Shown: positions 10,476 through 21,416 of the stretch, one piece after another
How positions within the stretch are numbered: the stretch's first letter is position 1
Layout: each line of letters begins with the position of its first letter
The notes under the pieces: generated by a model
Seen by the model: only the letters and a program-made list of their open reading frames with translations
Told to the model about the DNA's origin: nothing
Database searches by the model: none
Translations under genes and position numbers: made by a program
Assembly: GCA_029717555.1 (NCBI GenBank)
Contig: JAMDHS010000015.1
Span: 186,001 to 250,000 of the forward strand
DNA length: 64,000 nt
From: Peribolospora baueri
Taxonomy: Eukaryota > Basidiomycota > Peribolosporomycetes > Peribolosporales > Peribolosporaceae
Direction: 5' to 3'

Positions 10476-12411
10476 TCAGTTGCCGTCGGTGTAAGTGTCC
10501 GTCGGGAGCTGGTTCTCGCCTTCCTTGACCTGCGAAAAGGCGCGAGAAGTGCGGATGGGACCACGAGATTAGAATTCAGAAATCGGCCCTTCCTTCCCCA
10601 AGTCCCAAGTCGATTCACACGCCGAACGTGCTAGGCTGGCTCTCCTATGCCTGACGTTCGCGTTCGGCTGACACACAAAGGAAAATGAACGTACCGCCTC
10701 GATGATCCTCTTCATCCTCTCGTAGACGGCGAAAACGATGGCCTGGCCGGGAGCGACACGGGCGACGCGCGGCGTGATACCCTTCCAGAAGGAGCGCACA
10801 CCCTCCTGCGCCCACATCTCGCCGGCAATCTTGGTCACTCGCGAGAGGGCCGTCTCGCCCGGCGCAGCTGCGGCACGTTGCAAACGCGTCTTGATGGTGT
10901 CTGGAAAAGGAAAAGGAGAATGGAGTGGAAGGATCATTGAGATGAGCTGACCCCGCCACTCAAGAGCGACAACAACAGGACATCGAACCAAACATCGAAC
11001 ATCGGCGACAGGCTGGCAAGACTGACCTATCGGTGCGTTAGAATAAGGTCCGAGAGCTCCAGAAATAAGGCCGAGGATCATAGCTTGGTAAGAGGGTAGC
11101 TCTTCCAAGTTTTGCTGCTTGAGCGCATGCTTCTTCATTTCTTGGAAGGCGGTAAAGTTAGCGGCTATCGTTATCGTCGTCGGCAGTGAGTGGTTCAGTT
11201 GGGAGATGGGAATAGAGGATGAGATAGTTCGTCAGATAGACGATGCAATATGGCGAGTCGAACTCGTCAAAGCGTTCTTCTTGTAGCACCCTACTCACCC
11301 TGGTTGGTAGCCTGCCTAGCGGCGGTAAGAGCGACACCGCGATAGAGGGCGCTAAATCCCTCCTCCTTGACGATGGTGTAAACGGCGTGAGCGGCGTTGC
11401 GGTACCGAGGCACCTCCATCGGGTCGGCGAGCGAGTGTTGCTGCGCCTGGAGACGGATTTTGACCACTTCCATAGGACAAACTACTGCTACTGCCTCGGT
11501 GGTACTGGAGAGGACGAAAGGGCAAGAGGAGAGCGGATGGAAAATATAAAGAACCATCGACGAGGAATGAATGGTGAGCTATTTGGGAATTGGCGCAGAA
11601 CTGGAGGAAAGAGGGAAGGCAGCCCGACTCACCCCGCTCCGAGACCAGCTTTTATAGAGATAGTTTGGAAAAGAGGCATTAAAGTCAAAGGGAGAGGAAA
11701 GACGTGAGCCATCCAATATCCAGGCCCTCCAAGCGCGCTCTGGACTAACACCAAAAGGGAGCTTGAGCTACGTACCAAGGAAGATGCTTTTCGTGCTGGT
11801 CTTGCCGGTCTGCTTATCAGCGAGTGCAGCCTTGTACCACTCAAAGCTCATGAACCTGATCGCCATCTTGGGTACGATGCCGGAAATAACAGCTCCGAGA
11901 CCTTTGTACAGTCCGAGGGGCGTCTCACGTCGGACGATGTGCGCGCCGGTCGCTATGAAGCCTCGCGGCTTCAAGGGCGCTCCTGACGCCTCGCCGCCGC
12001 GGCCTCGGCGGGAGAGCTGCATGCGCACTTTGATTGTGTCCAGAGCTAGGCAAGGGGTGAGGGGCGAGCGTCTGTCAGCGCTCCATCGTGCGCGCGCGCG
12101 CTCCGGTCGGGAAACGAAGATGAAGATACTCACGATGGCAAACGCACGCCTCTGCCAGACCAGCCGTTCCTCCTGCGATAAGGTGGACGGAGGGAGAGAC
12201 TGCGGGAAGCGAGAGAGGAGGCGACCGGAAGAGTCGGTCGGGCGAGCTAAAGAACGTCAGTGCCACCGTAGCGGGATAGTCGCTCCCTCCTTCTGTCCGG
12301 AAAGGAAGAGAGCTAGAACTACGACCTCATTCGGCACGACCACGCACCCTTCGGCTTTCCGACAGGCTTGCCATCGTTGTTGCCGTTGTCGCCCTGCTTT
12401 CGTTGGCTCAT
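10476..12411 (-). CDS. SFC1: mitochondrial succinate/fumarate carrier Sfc1
   Basis: Inner-membrane carrier that exchanges cytosolic succinate for matrix fumarate, linking the glyoxylate cycle to gluconeogenesis. Eight exons: 12411-12348, 12199-12134, 12045-11776, 11648-11633, 11504-11299, 11164-11027, 10900-10695, 10529-10476; 339 residues with every phase closing. The three carrier signatures are all present (PLDTIKVRM, PMEVVKIRL, PIDTIKTRL). The segments LIAGGTAGL, KGLGAVISGIVPKMAIRF, LYRGVALTAARQATNQ and ITPRVARVAPGQAIVF match yeast Sfc1 closely and separate it from the citrate carrier. Exon 4 is a 16-nt microexon coding AGLGAG at the start of repeat 2. The 1.4-kb upstream spacer is the longest in the resolved part of the window, which would fit a regulated promoter, but I can name no site in it. 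Confidence 0.95.
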
Positions 12412-13809
12412 CTTCGTTCTTCTGGTTTCGCCGTCTTCGGAGGCGGGGTTAAGACGGGGGGAGGGCTGGTGCTTGCCTGCGGAGAGCTGCTACTGCGTGG
12501 CGGGAACGTGTCTAGTGGGTCTGGGAGAGAGAGGACGGTTGGCGATGGCAGACGGAGACGGAGGATGGGAGATGGGCTTGGAAGAAATACCGGAGGATGG
12601 GATGGTCGAGCGCGGGCGGGCGGGGGCGAACGAGGAGTGCGGAGAGATGCGGAGTGGAGTGATGGACGAAGAACGGAGTCGGGTCGACGGGTGCGGAGGA
12701 AGGGTCGAGCGAGCGAGGCGAGCTTGGTCCGGTGTGAGTGTCAAAGAGGAGGAGTTGGCCGTCGAGCATCGACCGGCGCACATAATAAGTAGTTTCACAA
12801 CTTCTTCCCATCCCTCTTTACCTTACTCCCTCCCTCCATCCCGCTCTGACTCGCCGACTCTCACCGGTCACGTCCATCCCGGAAAGGAGGGATCGAGTGC
12901 GGGGGAGGGAAATCGCATGTGACGCTCCGCGCTCGATCATCTTAGGGTTACACCGGACCCCGTCCCGATTCGCTCCGGGTCGGAGGTCATCGGGTCGCGT
13001 GAATTGCGGCCGCATCGTCCGGACGAAGGAAAGCCGGAAGACAGGCCCCCGGAGACCGACGAGCGCAAACTAACATACAACCATGCCATACCGCGTTGTA
13101 ATACGAAGGGAGCTTAGCGGCGGGGAGGTGGAGGTATGGATGGATGGGATGGAAAAACAAAACTTCCGCTTCGTCATGCCGATCAGTCGGACTGGACTGG
13201 ACTGACTCCTTCCCAGGTCGTGTGCGCATCGTCGGTCACTCCGGACGAGACCCACCTCTACGACCGAACGATGAAGGAAGGAAGAAGGGATAACTTTAAA
13301 GCAAGCGGAAGCCGTTTCCAGCAGGTGAAGGGCCGGGAACGAACGCGGGATGGGCCAGTGGAGAAGGAAGGACATGCAAATCCCGCACCCTCCCTATGCC
13401 ACCGGTCAGTTGGGCCCCTGGAGACGGACCTATGTCCGCCGGAGAGATGGCTTTCCGGAGACCCGTCGGCCTCTTTCCCACCTTGCTTGCAGACGTCGGT
13501 GAAACAACCACGGTGGCAAGTTACATATCGCACAATTCGACAGTCCCGCGCGCATCATCTCTCGCTCATTCCCTACGTTTACACAGGCCTCGGCCACGCA
13601 GCCCCATAGGCGTCTCTCCGACTCGCGCCCCCTCCAATGTCGAGGTAGTCGGGCTCCGGCGCTGGACCTTCGTCTGTTACGACGAGACGAGCGAGGAGAA
13701 ACGGAAAGAAAAGGGCGCGTTAGTCATTCGCCCCACGCCCACTTCCGCCAGGGAGGCGGATCTTCGCTTGGACCCCCACTGGCGAGGATGCCACGCCTGC
13801 CGATTCCAC
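12412..13809. other. 1.4-kb intergenic region upstream of SFC1, downstream of NPA3
   Basis: Both neighbours are on the minus strand, so this holds the SFC1 promoter and the NPA3 3' end. Open frames occur on both strands, but none shows conserved motifs or a closing splice structure. A short GGACT repeat lies at about 13189-13204. I see nothing that can be called a gene. Confidence 0.55.
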
Positions 13810-15824
13810 TTAAGAGCTCTGCCGACTCGACCGATCCTGCCGCCACTCACCAGGCTCCAAGATCTCTCCATCCCCCTCCGGCCTTCCCTCGTCCTCCTCG
13901 TCCTCCTCATCTTCCTCCACGTCCCCGGCAGCGCCTTGTCGCGACTTCTCTCCAGCTGGGCCAGCGGCAGCATCAGGACCCTTGCCCGACACGGACATGT
14001 CGCGCATCAGCCTCTCGATCTGCTCGCGCTTCTGGGCTTCTCGCTTCTCCTCCTGGTCGATCAGATCCAGTCGTGAGGAGGACGGCCCGAGACAGGGAGG
14101 GCGCAGGGAAAGAGAGGGAATGCTCCGTCAGACGACTGGACCCTCGAGTTTGGCTCTGATCCGCGCTCTTACTCACGCGTTGTCGAATTTTAGCCTCCAG
14201 CTCAGGTCGATACTCGCTATGAAGCGAGTAGAGAAAGAGGAGGAAACACGCCAAAAGGAGTCGACATCAGTTCTAAAGTCAGCGCGACAGAGAAGATCCA
14301 GACTAAGGAGACCGGCGAGATAGCCTCTCTTGGCGGCCGACCGCAGGACAAGACGCCCATGTAGGTAGAGAGGGTCAAATAGCTCGAAAAGTATAGTTCC
14401 TTCAACCCACCTCTCATATTCCTTCCTCGCCTCTTCCACCGCCCTGAAGAAATCGTCCATCCCTTCGCCCGTCATGGCGGACACTCCTACCGCCTGTATG
14501 CACGAGCCAAAGAGAAGTGACGTCCGAAACCAAACAAGGCGGCCAAAGAGAAATCAGCCAGTCAGTCAAGTCAATACACAAGAGGAAAGGAAAACAAAAA
14601 AGGAAGGTTGAACCCGCTGGCGCACCCTGAGATGTTTGTAGAACTCGTCCAGCACCAAGCTCATGCTGTTCATCAGACTGTTCATGTAACTAGGCTCGCC
14701 TTCGCCCGATCCACCTCCTGCCGTTCTGGCCGTAGGTTGTCCCGAAAGCGGCAACCCGGCATCGTGTGCAGAGGTGGCCTCGCCGGAACGGAGGGCGTCC
14801 TGGAAGGCTTCAAAGTCGCGCATCCACTCAATGGCAAAGTCGTGCCGGCGGACGTCGGTCTTGTTGAAAACTAGGATGAAGGGAAGTTTGGTTTTGTATA
14901 GAATGCTAGAGGAGGTAAGATGGACAGATATAGAAAAGGAAGGTAATCAGTCAATGTTGAGCATCCAGCAAACACTCTTTTGCCCCCCCCCCATCCGAAC
15001 ATCATTGACCGACTTGGTTCACTCACCTACAAGCGTACAACATGTTGCTCATGAATGTGGCAGGCGCGGCGGTACGAGGCGTGTCAATTACGTATGCCAC
15101 GACGGTGGGCAAGGAGGAGGCAACGGCGTCGGTGATGATCGAGCCTGAGGCGGACCAGGTGAAGATTTCGATTTGGCCAGGCGTATCGAGAATGATATGT
15201 CTGTAGAGAGATAGAATAGTCCATAATGTCTAATTGGGCCTTTCCCATGGATTCTGATGCCATTTGGGAGGACGATCGGAGCACTCACTCCACATCGTTC
15301 GCCCTTTTTTCCAGATACTCCAAAACCTGGTCAAACTTTGTAGTGAAGAGGTTCAGTGCTGTGAGGATGCCTCCGTTGGGGCCGAGGTTGTACCTAAGTG
15401 TCGTGGAGAGCAAGAAATAGCATAAAGTATTAGAAGTGCCCGAGAGGCAGATCAAACTACGCCTTGGCATGAGGGTCCCTCGGCTCCGCGTAATAACTCG
15501 GCTGGGAGACACGCACTGCTTCATAACCTCGCTGTAGTCCACCGTGTCTCTAATGTCAATGTTCGCCTCAAAAGGCAGCTTTCCCACAGCTGGATCAAGG
15601 TTGACCACGTAAGGAGGCCGTTTCTGCGAGTGCAAGTGGCTGTTGAGGCGCTGGACGAAAGAGGTCTTGCCTGAGCCGGCCATGCCGATGGTTAGGATCG
15701 TCGTTGCGCGCGGCAGAGGTTTGAGGGGAGAGGCCGTGGAAGAAGCGGGAGCGGAAGAGGAGGATACGGGACAAGTGCCTGTTCCGGAAGCCCCCTCCCC
15801 TGCCGATGCGGCTTGCGATGTCAT
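13810..15824 (-). CDS. NPA3: GPN-loop GTPase 1 (Npa3/GPN1)
   Basis: Essential GTPase that assembles and imports RNA polymerase II. Seven exons: 15824-15517, 15393-15289, 15200-15027, 14905-14626, 14493-14411, 14216-14177, 14052-13810; 410 residues. Walker A is GMAGSGKT at residues 47-54. The family-defining GPN tripeptide is at 107-109 (YNLGPNGGI). Further G motifs are DTPGQIEIF and FNKTDV, then SAMTGEG. An insert rich in Gly/Ser lies after EWMRDFEAF. The C-terminus is a coiled coil ([16 protein letters not shown]) and an acidic tail ([11 protein letters not shown]), as in GPN1 and unlike the shorter GPN2 and GPN3. A disordered extension of about 38 residues precedes the G domain. Divergent from SPC3. 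Confidence 0.95.
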
Positions 15825-16171
15825 GACGAATTGTAAGGTAGCGTCGACGTCGACAAGAAGGACACACCAAGACCAAAAGCGAAAGTGCAACTCGGCTTCG
15901 CGTCGATCACTTTGCCGCAGTCTTTCCCGTGGCTGGCCGCCCGTCTACGGCCGCATGTCTCCGCCCATCGGCCCGGCCACGAGGTTGAACGACCTGCTGC
16001 GGCGGCGCGCTCCACACTGACACCTAGACGACTGCTGGAGGTAGTATTCTTCTCAGCACCCATCTGCGCAACGCCGTCCGTCTCTGGCACTCTTCTTCTC
16101 CTCCTTGCAACTGCCGTCCCAGTGCGGCGCAGTACAGCACAGCTAACAAGAACCGCCGGGACGACGGCAAG
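15825..16171. other. bidirectional promoter region NPA3 / SPC3
   Basis: 347 bp between two divergent start codons. No recognisable gene and no element I can name; this should hold both promoters. Confidence 0.6.
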
Positions 16172-17304
16172 ATGTACAGCACCCTCCAGCGGCTCAACGC
16201 GGTCTCGGCCCTGTCCACGAGCGCCGTCTTGATCCTCCTCGCCGCCGTTAGCTTCACCACCTTTGTCATTCCTCACAATGCCAAGGCGGACGTGGCGATA
16301 AAATCTCTAGAGGTGTAAGTGCTTGCCTCACTTGTCTTGGTGACAGGCTAACTGGGCTGTCACATTGCGGATGGACGTGGACGGGCGCTGGGAATAAGTT
16401 TTGATACCAACGGCTCGCCTCTCCCCTCCCTCCGCCCGCCTCACATCGGCAGGTTCAAGGGCCGTCAGCAATACCACGGAGATCCAAGGCGACAGGAGTT
16501 TCTCTTTACCAAGTTCAACATTGACGCTGGTGAGTCGTGTGTCTTGGCTCTTGGGCATTGCGGTCGCCTAGGCGATCAGCATAGATTATTCTACGCATCC
16601 TTCCTCCTAAACTGGTCTGACCTGTGCTTTGTTGTGTCTTCCTACCTGCTCCTCTTCACTTCTATGCACCGTCGCGCAGACTTTTCGTCGCTCTTCAACT
16701 GGAACACCAAACAGGTCTTCTTGAGCCTTACGGCGGAATACGAGTCCCCTAAGCATGTGTGTATATCCCCATTCCTTTGGCGTTTTTGTCGCTGTCTGGC
16801 TCGAAACCACGCAGGCGAGCGCTAAAAAAATATCCTTCCCTTCCACTCACTTCCCTGCCCCGCTCTCAACCCACGCCCTCGCCTATACTGGTCTCCGCCT
16901 TTCTCCTTACGCCGCCACCAGCCAAAGAACGAAGTAGTGGTCTGGGACCGCATCGTACGAACAAAGGACGACGCGCACGTCGTCATTCCAGAGGTGCACA
17001 ACAAGTACGGCTTCCGGGAAGTATCGAAGAGCTTCAGGTGAGCGATCCGGCGTGAGGCAGAGCCCGGCGTTCCGACGCGCGGGTTCACGATGGCTCGATT
17101 TCCGTCATCGGCTTTGGTGGGAAGGAAAGGATATTTACCCGCCGTTCCTTCTTCCCCTTCTTCCTCACCCTCACACGTTTTAGCAACGTAAACTCCACCA
17201 ACTTTTTCCTCCGCTGGAACGTCATGCCTCACGTCGGCCTGCTCACCTACGGCGACGCCGGCCGAACCGGCGAGCTCCTGATACCGGAGATGCGCTCTGA
17301 ATGA
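16172..17304 (+). CDS. SPC3: signal peptidase complex subunit 3 (Spc3/SPCS3)
   Basis: Single-pass ER membrane subunit required for signal peptide cleavage. Five exons: 16172-16314, 16453-16529, 16680-16756, 16922-17037, 17184-17304; 177 residues. The N-terminus is cytosolic with a membrane segment at about residues 14-35 (STSAVLILLAAVSFTTFVI). The lumenal domain carries the conserved blocks FTKFNIDADFSSLFNWNTKQ, FLSLTAEY, VVVWDRIV, KYGFREVSKSF and NFFLRWNVMP. Length matches the family (about 180). The exon 4 acceptor could be 16921 (used here, giving HPKNEVVV) or six bases further; both keep the frame. Confidence 0.94.
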
Positions 17305-17682
17305 TGGCAGCTAGCTTTTTTCACATATGGTCGGAAGCGAAGCGAAGGGACGGGACGGTCGTGTGGATCTGCTTGACTTGACTGGGCACGGGGATATGCC
17401 GTGGAGGCCCTGCAGTCTTTACTAGGCGGCGACGAGGCTGTCCTGGTGCCGTTTGTAGACAACCGCGGACGATTGGATACCTCGTAATACTCATCGTTAC
17501 AACAAAACCCAACCCAACCGAAGATGAACGGAATGGAAAAGCTGCGCCCGTGACTACGGATTTGCATCTTTCCATCATCGGACGGCCTGCTCGCTAAAAA
17601 TTCAATGCCGAGTAGTACATGAACAGAGTGTGCCTCGTGCGACCGCACCTCTCGGCGCGTCGGCCGAAACGCGGATGGAGGA
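17305..17682. other. convergent intergenic region SPC3 / MED7
   Basis: 378-bp tail-to-tail spacer. No coding segment or RNA gene seen. Confidence 0.6.
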
Positions 17683-18858
17683 TCAAAGGAGCGTTTTGAG
17701 CGTGGAGAGGGTCTCGCGGATGGAAGCGCATTTGCTGGTTCCGTCCGTCGGGTCGGCAAGCGGCGTATAGGGACGGATGAGGAAGGCAGGGGTTAGCAGG
17801 AATAAAACGCAAGGAAGAGGGAGGAACGCAGAGGGGGGCGGGTCTCTACTCCACCCGTCGCGACGGCCGGCCGTCGGCTCACCTGCGTATATGCTGCGTT
17901 TCCCGTTTTCGGCGGTCCAGTTGAGCTTGGAGCATCAGTTTGAGCGTCTCGCGTGCCTACAGAGCGACGGAAGGAAGGGGCGTTTAAGTGAGGAGCGCGC
18001 GGAGCCGGGATGAGTCTCACCGGCGCCTCGACGCACCTGAACGGGCCTCAGCTCGTTGCACAAATGGTGCATGTTCGTCGCCGCCACCCTGATGTGCTCT
18101 ATCAACGCCTTGTTCTTTAGGCTGAGCGTCCACCGGCCTTCGGGGTGGTCGTACGTGGGAGGTTCCCAAGTGACGTCTTGGTCTGGGGCCGTTGTGGCAA
18201 GGGAGGAGAGAAGAGAGAGATAGGTGTGGAGGATGGTGAGGAGGAGGGCGTGAAGCGGTGGGCGTGGGTCTGGGAAGGGAGAGGGGAGCCAAGCAAGTCA
18301 GACGCAGGCCGGCGGTGTTGGCGAAGCGTGGCGAGTGGGTGCGCGCAAGCGTACCGGGTGAATCCTTGGGATAAAGCTGTGGAACGCCGCTCTCCTCGAG
18401 CGAAAGCAGTCGCTCGGTGATCTGAGCGAGTCGAAGTGAATGGCAAGCAACCATTTCCGTTGAGCATCGCACATTGGCCAGCAGCGAGCGTGCGGACGAT
18501 GGCAGCGACACCCCGGCAGACGCTCGACCAATTCGGTCTGAGCAGGACTCACGGGCCACGTCTCCCCAAAGCTCCTCCAGAAGCCTTCCTCCTCGATCCA
18601 ATCCACCCTCGGCGGCTCCAGCTCGTCCTTGAGGTCCACGTCCTCGGGCACGTCCTTCTGGTCCTTGAGCAGCTCCCTCTGCCTCTCCAGGCGCTCCTCC
18701 GCCGCCAGGACGTTTCCGGACTCGCCCTCGCCCTGCTGGTGTGTCTCGGCGAGCCGCTCGTTGAGAAGGCCAAGCAGCCGGAGATTGTGCTCGGTGAAGA
18801 GGGCGTGCCGCGCGGGAGGAGGAGGGAAGATGGAGTCGGCCACCGCTTCTTGCTCCAT
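17683..18858 (-). CDS. MED7: Mediator complex subunit 7 (Med7)
   Basis: Middle-module subunit of the RNA polymerase II Mediator, pairing with Med21 and Med31. Five exons: 18858-18553, 18421-18355, 18182-18037, 17956-17883, 17734-17683; 214 residues with all phases closing. Family features in order: IFPPPPARHALFTEHNLRLL, the acidic linker ending in ELEPPRVDWI, SGVPQLYPKD, the helix LKNKALIEHIRVAATNMHHL, and CNELRPVQARETLKLMLQAQ, which is the strongest Med7 signature. The short final exon codes SKCASIRETLSTLKTLL. It is about the length of yeast Med7 (222). Divergent from RPE1 with 262 bp between starts. Confidence 0.92.
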
Positions 18859-19120
18859 CTTTGCCGGTGCGTTAGCGAGGCGAAGCGCTGGGTGTTGGTG
18901 TTCGCTTCCAACACGACCCCCTTCCTCCGTCCAGACGACGACCCGACCCTTCTGCGTTCCATCGCCGATCGTCGTCCCCCAAATCCAAATCCAGACGCCG
19001 CCACGTGCCACCGCCGGTCTTCTCGATCATCGCGACAGCGAGACAGACAGGTGAGCATCCACTTGACCCAGAACACCATCCCACCCACGGACCCCGACGA
19101 AGCGAAGGAAAAAGAAAACG

Positions 19121-20650
19121 ATGCCGAAGACCATCATCAACCCCTCCGTCCTCGCCTCCGACCTTGGACAGCTCACCGCAGAGTGCAAGAGGATGATCAA
19201 GGATGGCGCAGATTGGCTGCACATGGGTCAGTGTCCCTCTCCGCACCACCGGTAGTGGGGCCCGATCGTCCTTCTCCATCGTTATCGTTGGCCGTGATGG
19301 GCGCGATGCCGTCGTTTGCATGATTGGCTGCTTATTCTATCATCCATGCCTTTTGTTTCTGCTGTGCTTTGTCCGTTTTTATTTTTGTCATTGGCTCTCT
19401 CTTATAGACGTCATGGATGGGTGAGGACCAGATCCTTGGCGGCAGCCACCGCCCTCAAGCTCTTGTTCGGCCAGCACTCGCTATCTTTCCACGTGGACTG
19501 TCGAGTGCCGCTTCTGTCTGCGTTTGCTTACCCGCCTTGCTTGTTTTCTTTGTCGTTTCTCTTCTCTCGCACCCAAAGCCACTTTGTTCCCAACATTGTC
19601 CTTGGTGAGAATAGGGTTCATTCGTCCAGAGCTTGCAACCGGCGCCCGGCGCCTCACCCGTACGTTACTGATTCTTCCATTTCCTCCAACTGCGAAATCT
19701 AGGCGCTCCGGTCATCTCTTGCGTTGCTCAAAGCGTCCCGGGCATCTTCATGGACTGCCATATGATGGTCTCTAATCCCGAGAAGGTGAGTGACCTTCGA
19801 TGGCCACTCGGTGGCCGAGAGGAAGCGTGAGCACGTCGCTGAAATTTGCATGTTTGCTCATCTCCAAACGTCCCCGGAAATCTTACGACTGGGCCGATGG
19901 CAGTGGGTGGACGATTTTGCAAAGGCGGGAGGAAAGCTGTATACGTTCCATTACGAAGCGACGAGTGAGCGTTCCAAGCCCCTTTATCCCCTCCGGGAGA
20001 CGTCTCGCTCACCCATCTTCCGACTCGCCCCATAGAAAATCACATGGCGTTGATCGACCAAATCCATGCGGCGGGTATGAAAGCGGGCGTGGCCATCAGT
20101 CCTGGAACGAGCGCGGACGTGATCACCGACGAAATCGGACACAAGGCCGATCTCCTGCTCGTCATGACCGTGGAGCCCGGGCGCGGAGGGCAGAAGTTTA
20201 TGGAGAAGTGTGTGCCCAAGGTGAGCGGACCAGCGAGCGGGAGCGAACACGAACCCCTTGTATCTTTAACGACCGTCCTCAACGCGCCTATCTCCTTTTC
20301 CTGCAGATCGCCGACCTCCGCGCGCGATTTCCGGAAAAGGACATCGAGGTGGACGGAGGCGTGGGCCCGAAGACGATCGCTCCATGTGCAGAGGCGGGTG
20401 AGTTGCGCAGTCTCCGCTTTCTCTTGTTTCTCAGGTCTCCCGTCTCCGGGTGCGCCGTTATTGTCTCACTTTTTCTCTCCCCTTTGTCTGTCTCCCTCTC
20501 TACTTCGTTGCAGGGTCCAATGTCATCGTCGCCGGTACGGCTGTCTTCTGCGCTCCGTCCCCTGCCGCCGTCATCGCCGAGCTGAGGGCAAAGGTGGACC
20601 AAGAGCAAGCCAAGCTGGCTGAGAAACGGAAGAAGGGGGGCAGTATATGA
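19121..20650 (+). CDS. RPE1: ribulose-phosphate 3-epimerase
   Basis: Pentose phosphate pathway enzyme interconverting ribulose 5-phosphate and xylulose 5-phosphate in the cytosol. Eight exons: 19121-19226, 19408-19420, 19579-19604, 19703-19785, 19904-19964, 20036-20220, 20307-20397, 20514-20650; 233 residues, phases closing. It is a TIM barrel with metal ligands H34 and D36 (LHMDVMDGHFVPN), H68 (DCHMMV) and catalytic D174 (EVDGGVGPKT). Phosphate-binding segments are TVEPGRGGQKF and SNVIVAGTAVF. Exon 2 is a 13-nt microexon coding most of the DVMDG motif, and exon 3 is only 26 nt. Length matches the family (about 230). Skipping of either tiny exon would destroy the active site and shift the frame. 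Confidence 0.96.
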
Positions 20651-21416
20651 TGATATGATGGAGGTGGCTTGGAGGACGTTCAAGGATCGGAGATGCGGCA
20701 GTCAGTCCGGCTTTCGAACGAGTCGTATCATGCGCGTCGCGGCGGGGCGACGGGGCAACGGGATGCAGTCGAGCACGCGAAGGGCGGGTTTGTTTAGAGA
20801 ACTAGGGCTCTCTCCGATGACTGGACTTGGCCTCGATGAGGCGCGGCAGGGCCAGAGCGGGATGGTGGCGAACGGACGAAGGAACGAACGGGGCGAGCGA
20901 CGGCTGGAACTGATCGACCCGAATAGTAGAAACGCGTAGGCAAGGCTTTTGCTTCCCCCCCCTCCCCAACCCTCCTTCTCTTCTTGGACTTCATCCGACT
21001 CCGCCACCCCTTTCTCATCTACTAGCTTTTGGCTTGGCTGCCAGGTCCACAATCCCTCACTTCTCTTCCCTTCCCTTCCTTCCTTCTTATTTCTCTCTCT
21101 TGAGCCCAGTCTGCCAGTCCAGTGGTCCAGCGACTGGGACCTACTCTCCGACGGTCCATCAGACCTTTTTTTCGGTATTCTCTCTTTTTTATTATGTCAT
21201 ACCGTCCATCTCTTAGGGTTTCCTCTTTCGCTTACGCTAACAAGTTCAGGGTTTTGCGGAATACGTTCCATAGCTTTTGCAACGTTTTGTTTGCCGCTCT
21301 ATCCGTCCGTCGTCGTCGATCCGTCCGTCGCCCGTCGCGTGGGACCTCGTTTTCGAGCCCGGCCTGTTTTGCTTCTTAGACATGGAAGGCGACGACGTCC
21401 GATTCCGGGAAACGCG
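20651..21416. other. convergent intergenic region RPE1 / ESF2
   Basis: 766-bp tail-to-tail region, CT-rich at 20950-21110. Open frames here are low-complexity Ser/Phe/Leu text. I see no conserved gene. Confidence 0.55.

Noticed and set aside
10476-12411. Assignment of the carrier as the citrate carrier Ctp1
   Set aside because: The residues around KGLGAVISGIVPKMAIRF, LTAARQATNQ and GPYSNAPIDTIKTRL match Sfc1 closely.
12368-12922. 184-codon + strand frame over the SFC1 start region
   Set aside because: It overlaps the first SFC1 exon in antisense and is Glu/Arg/Gly-rich without similarity to any family I know.
13396-14076. 226-codon + strand frame overlapping the NPA3 3' end
   Set aside because: It runs antisense through the acidic tail of a confirmed gene and has no conserved features.
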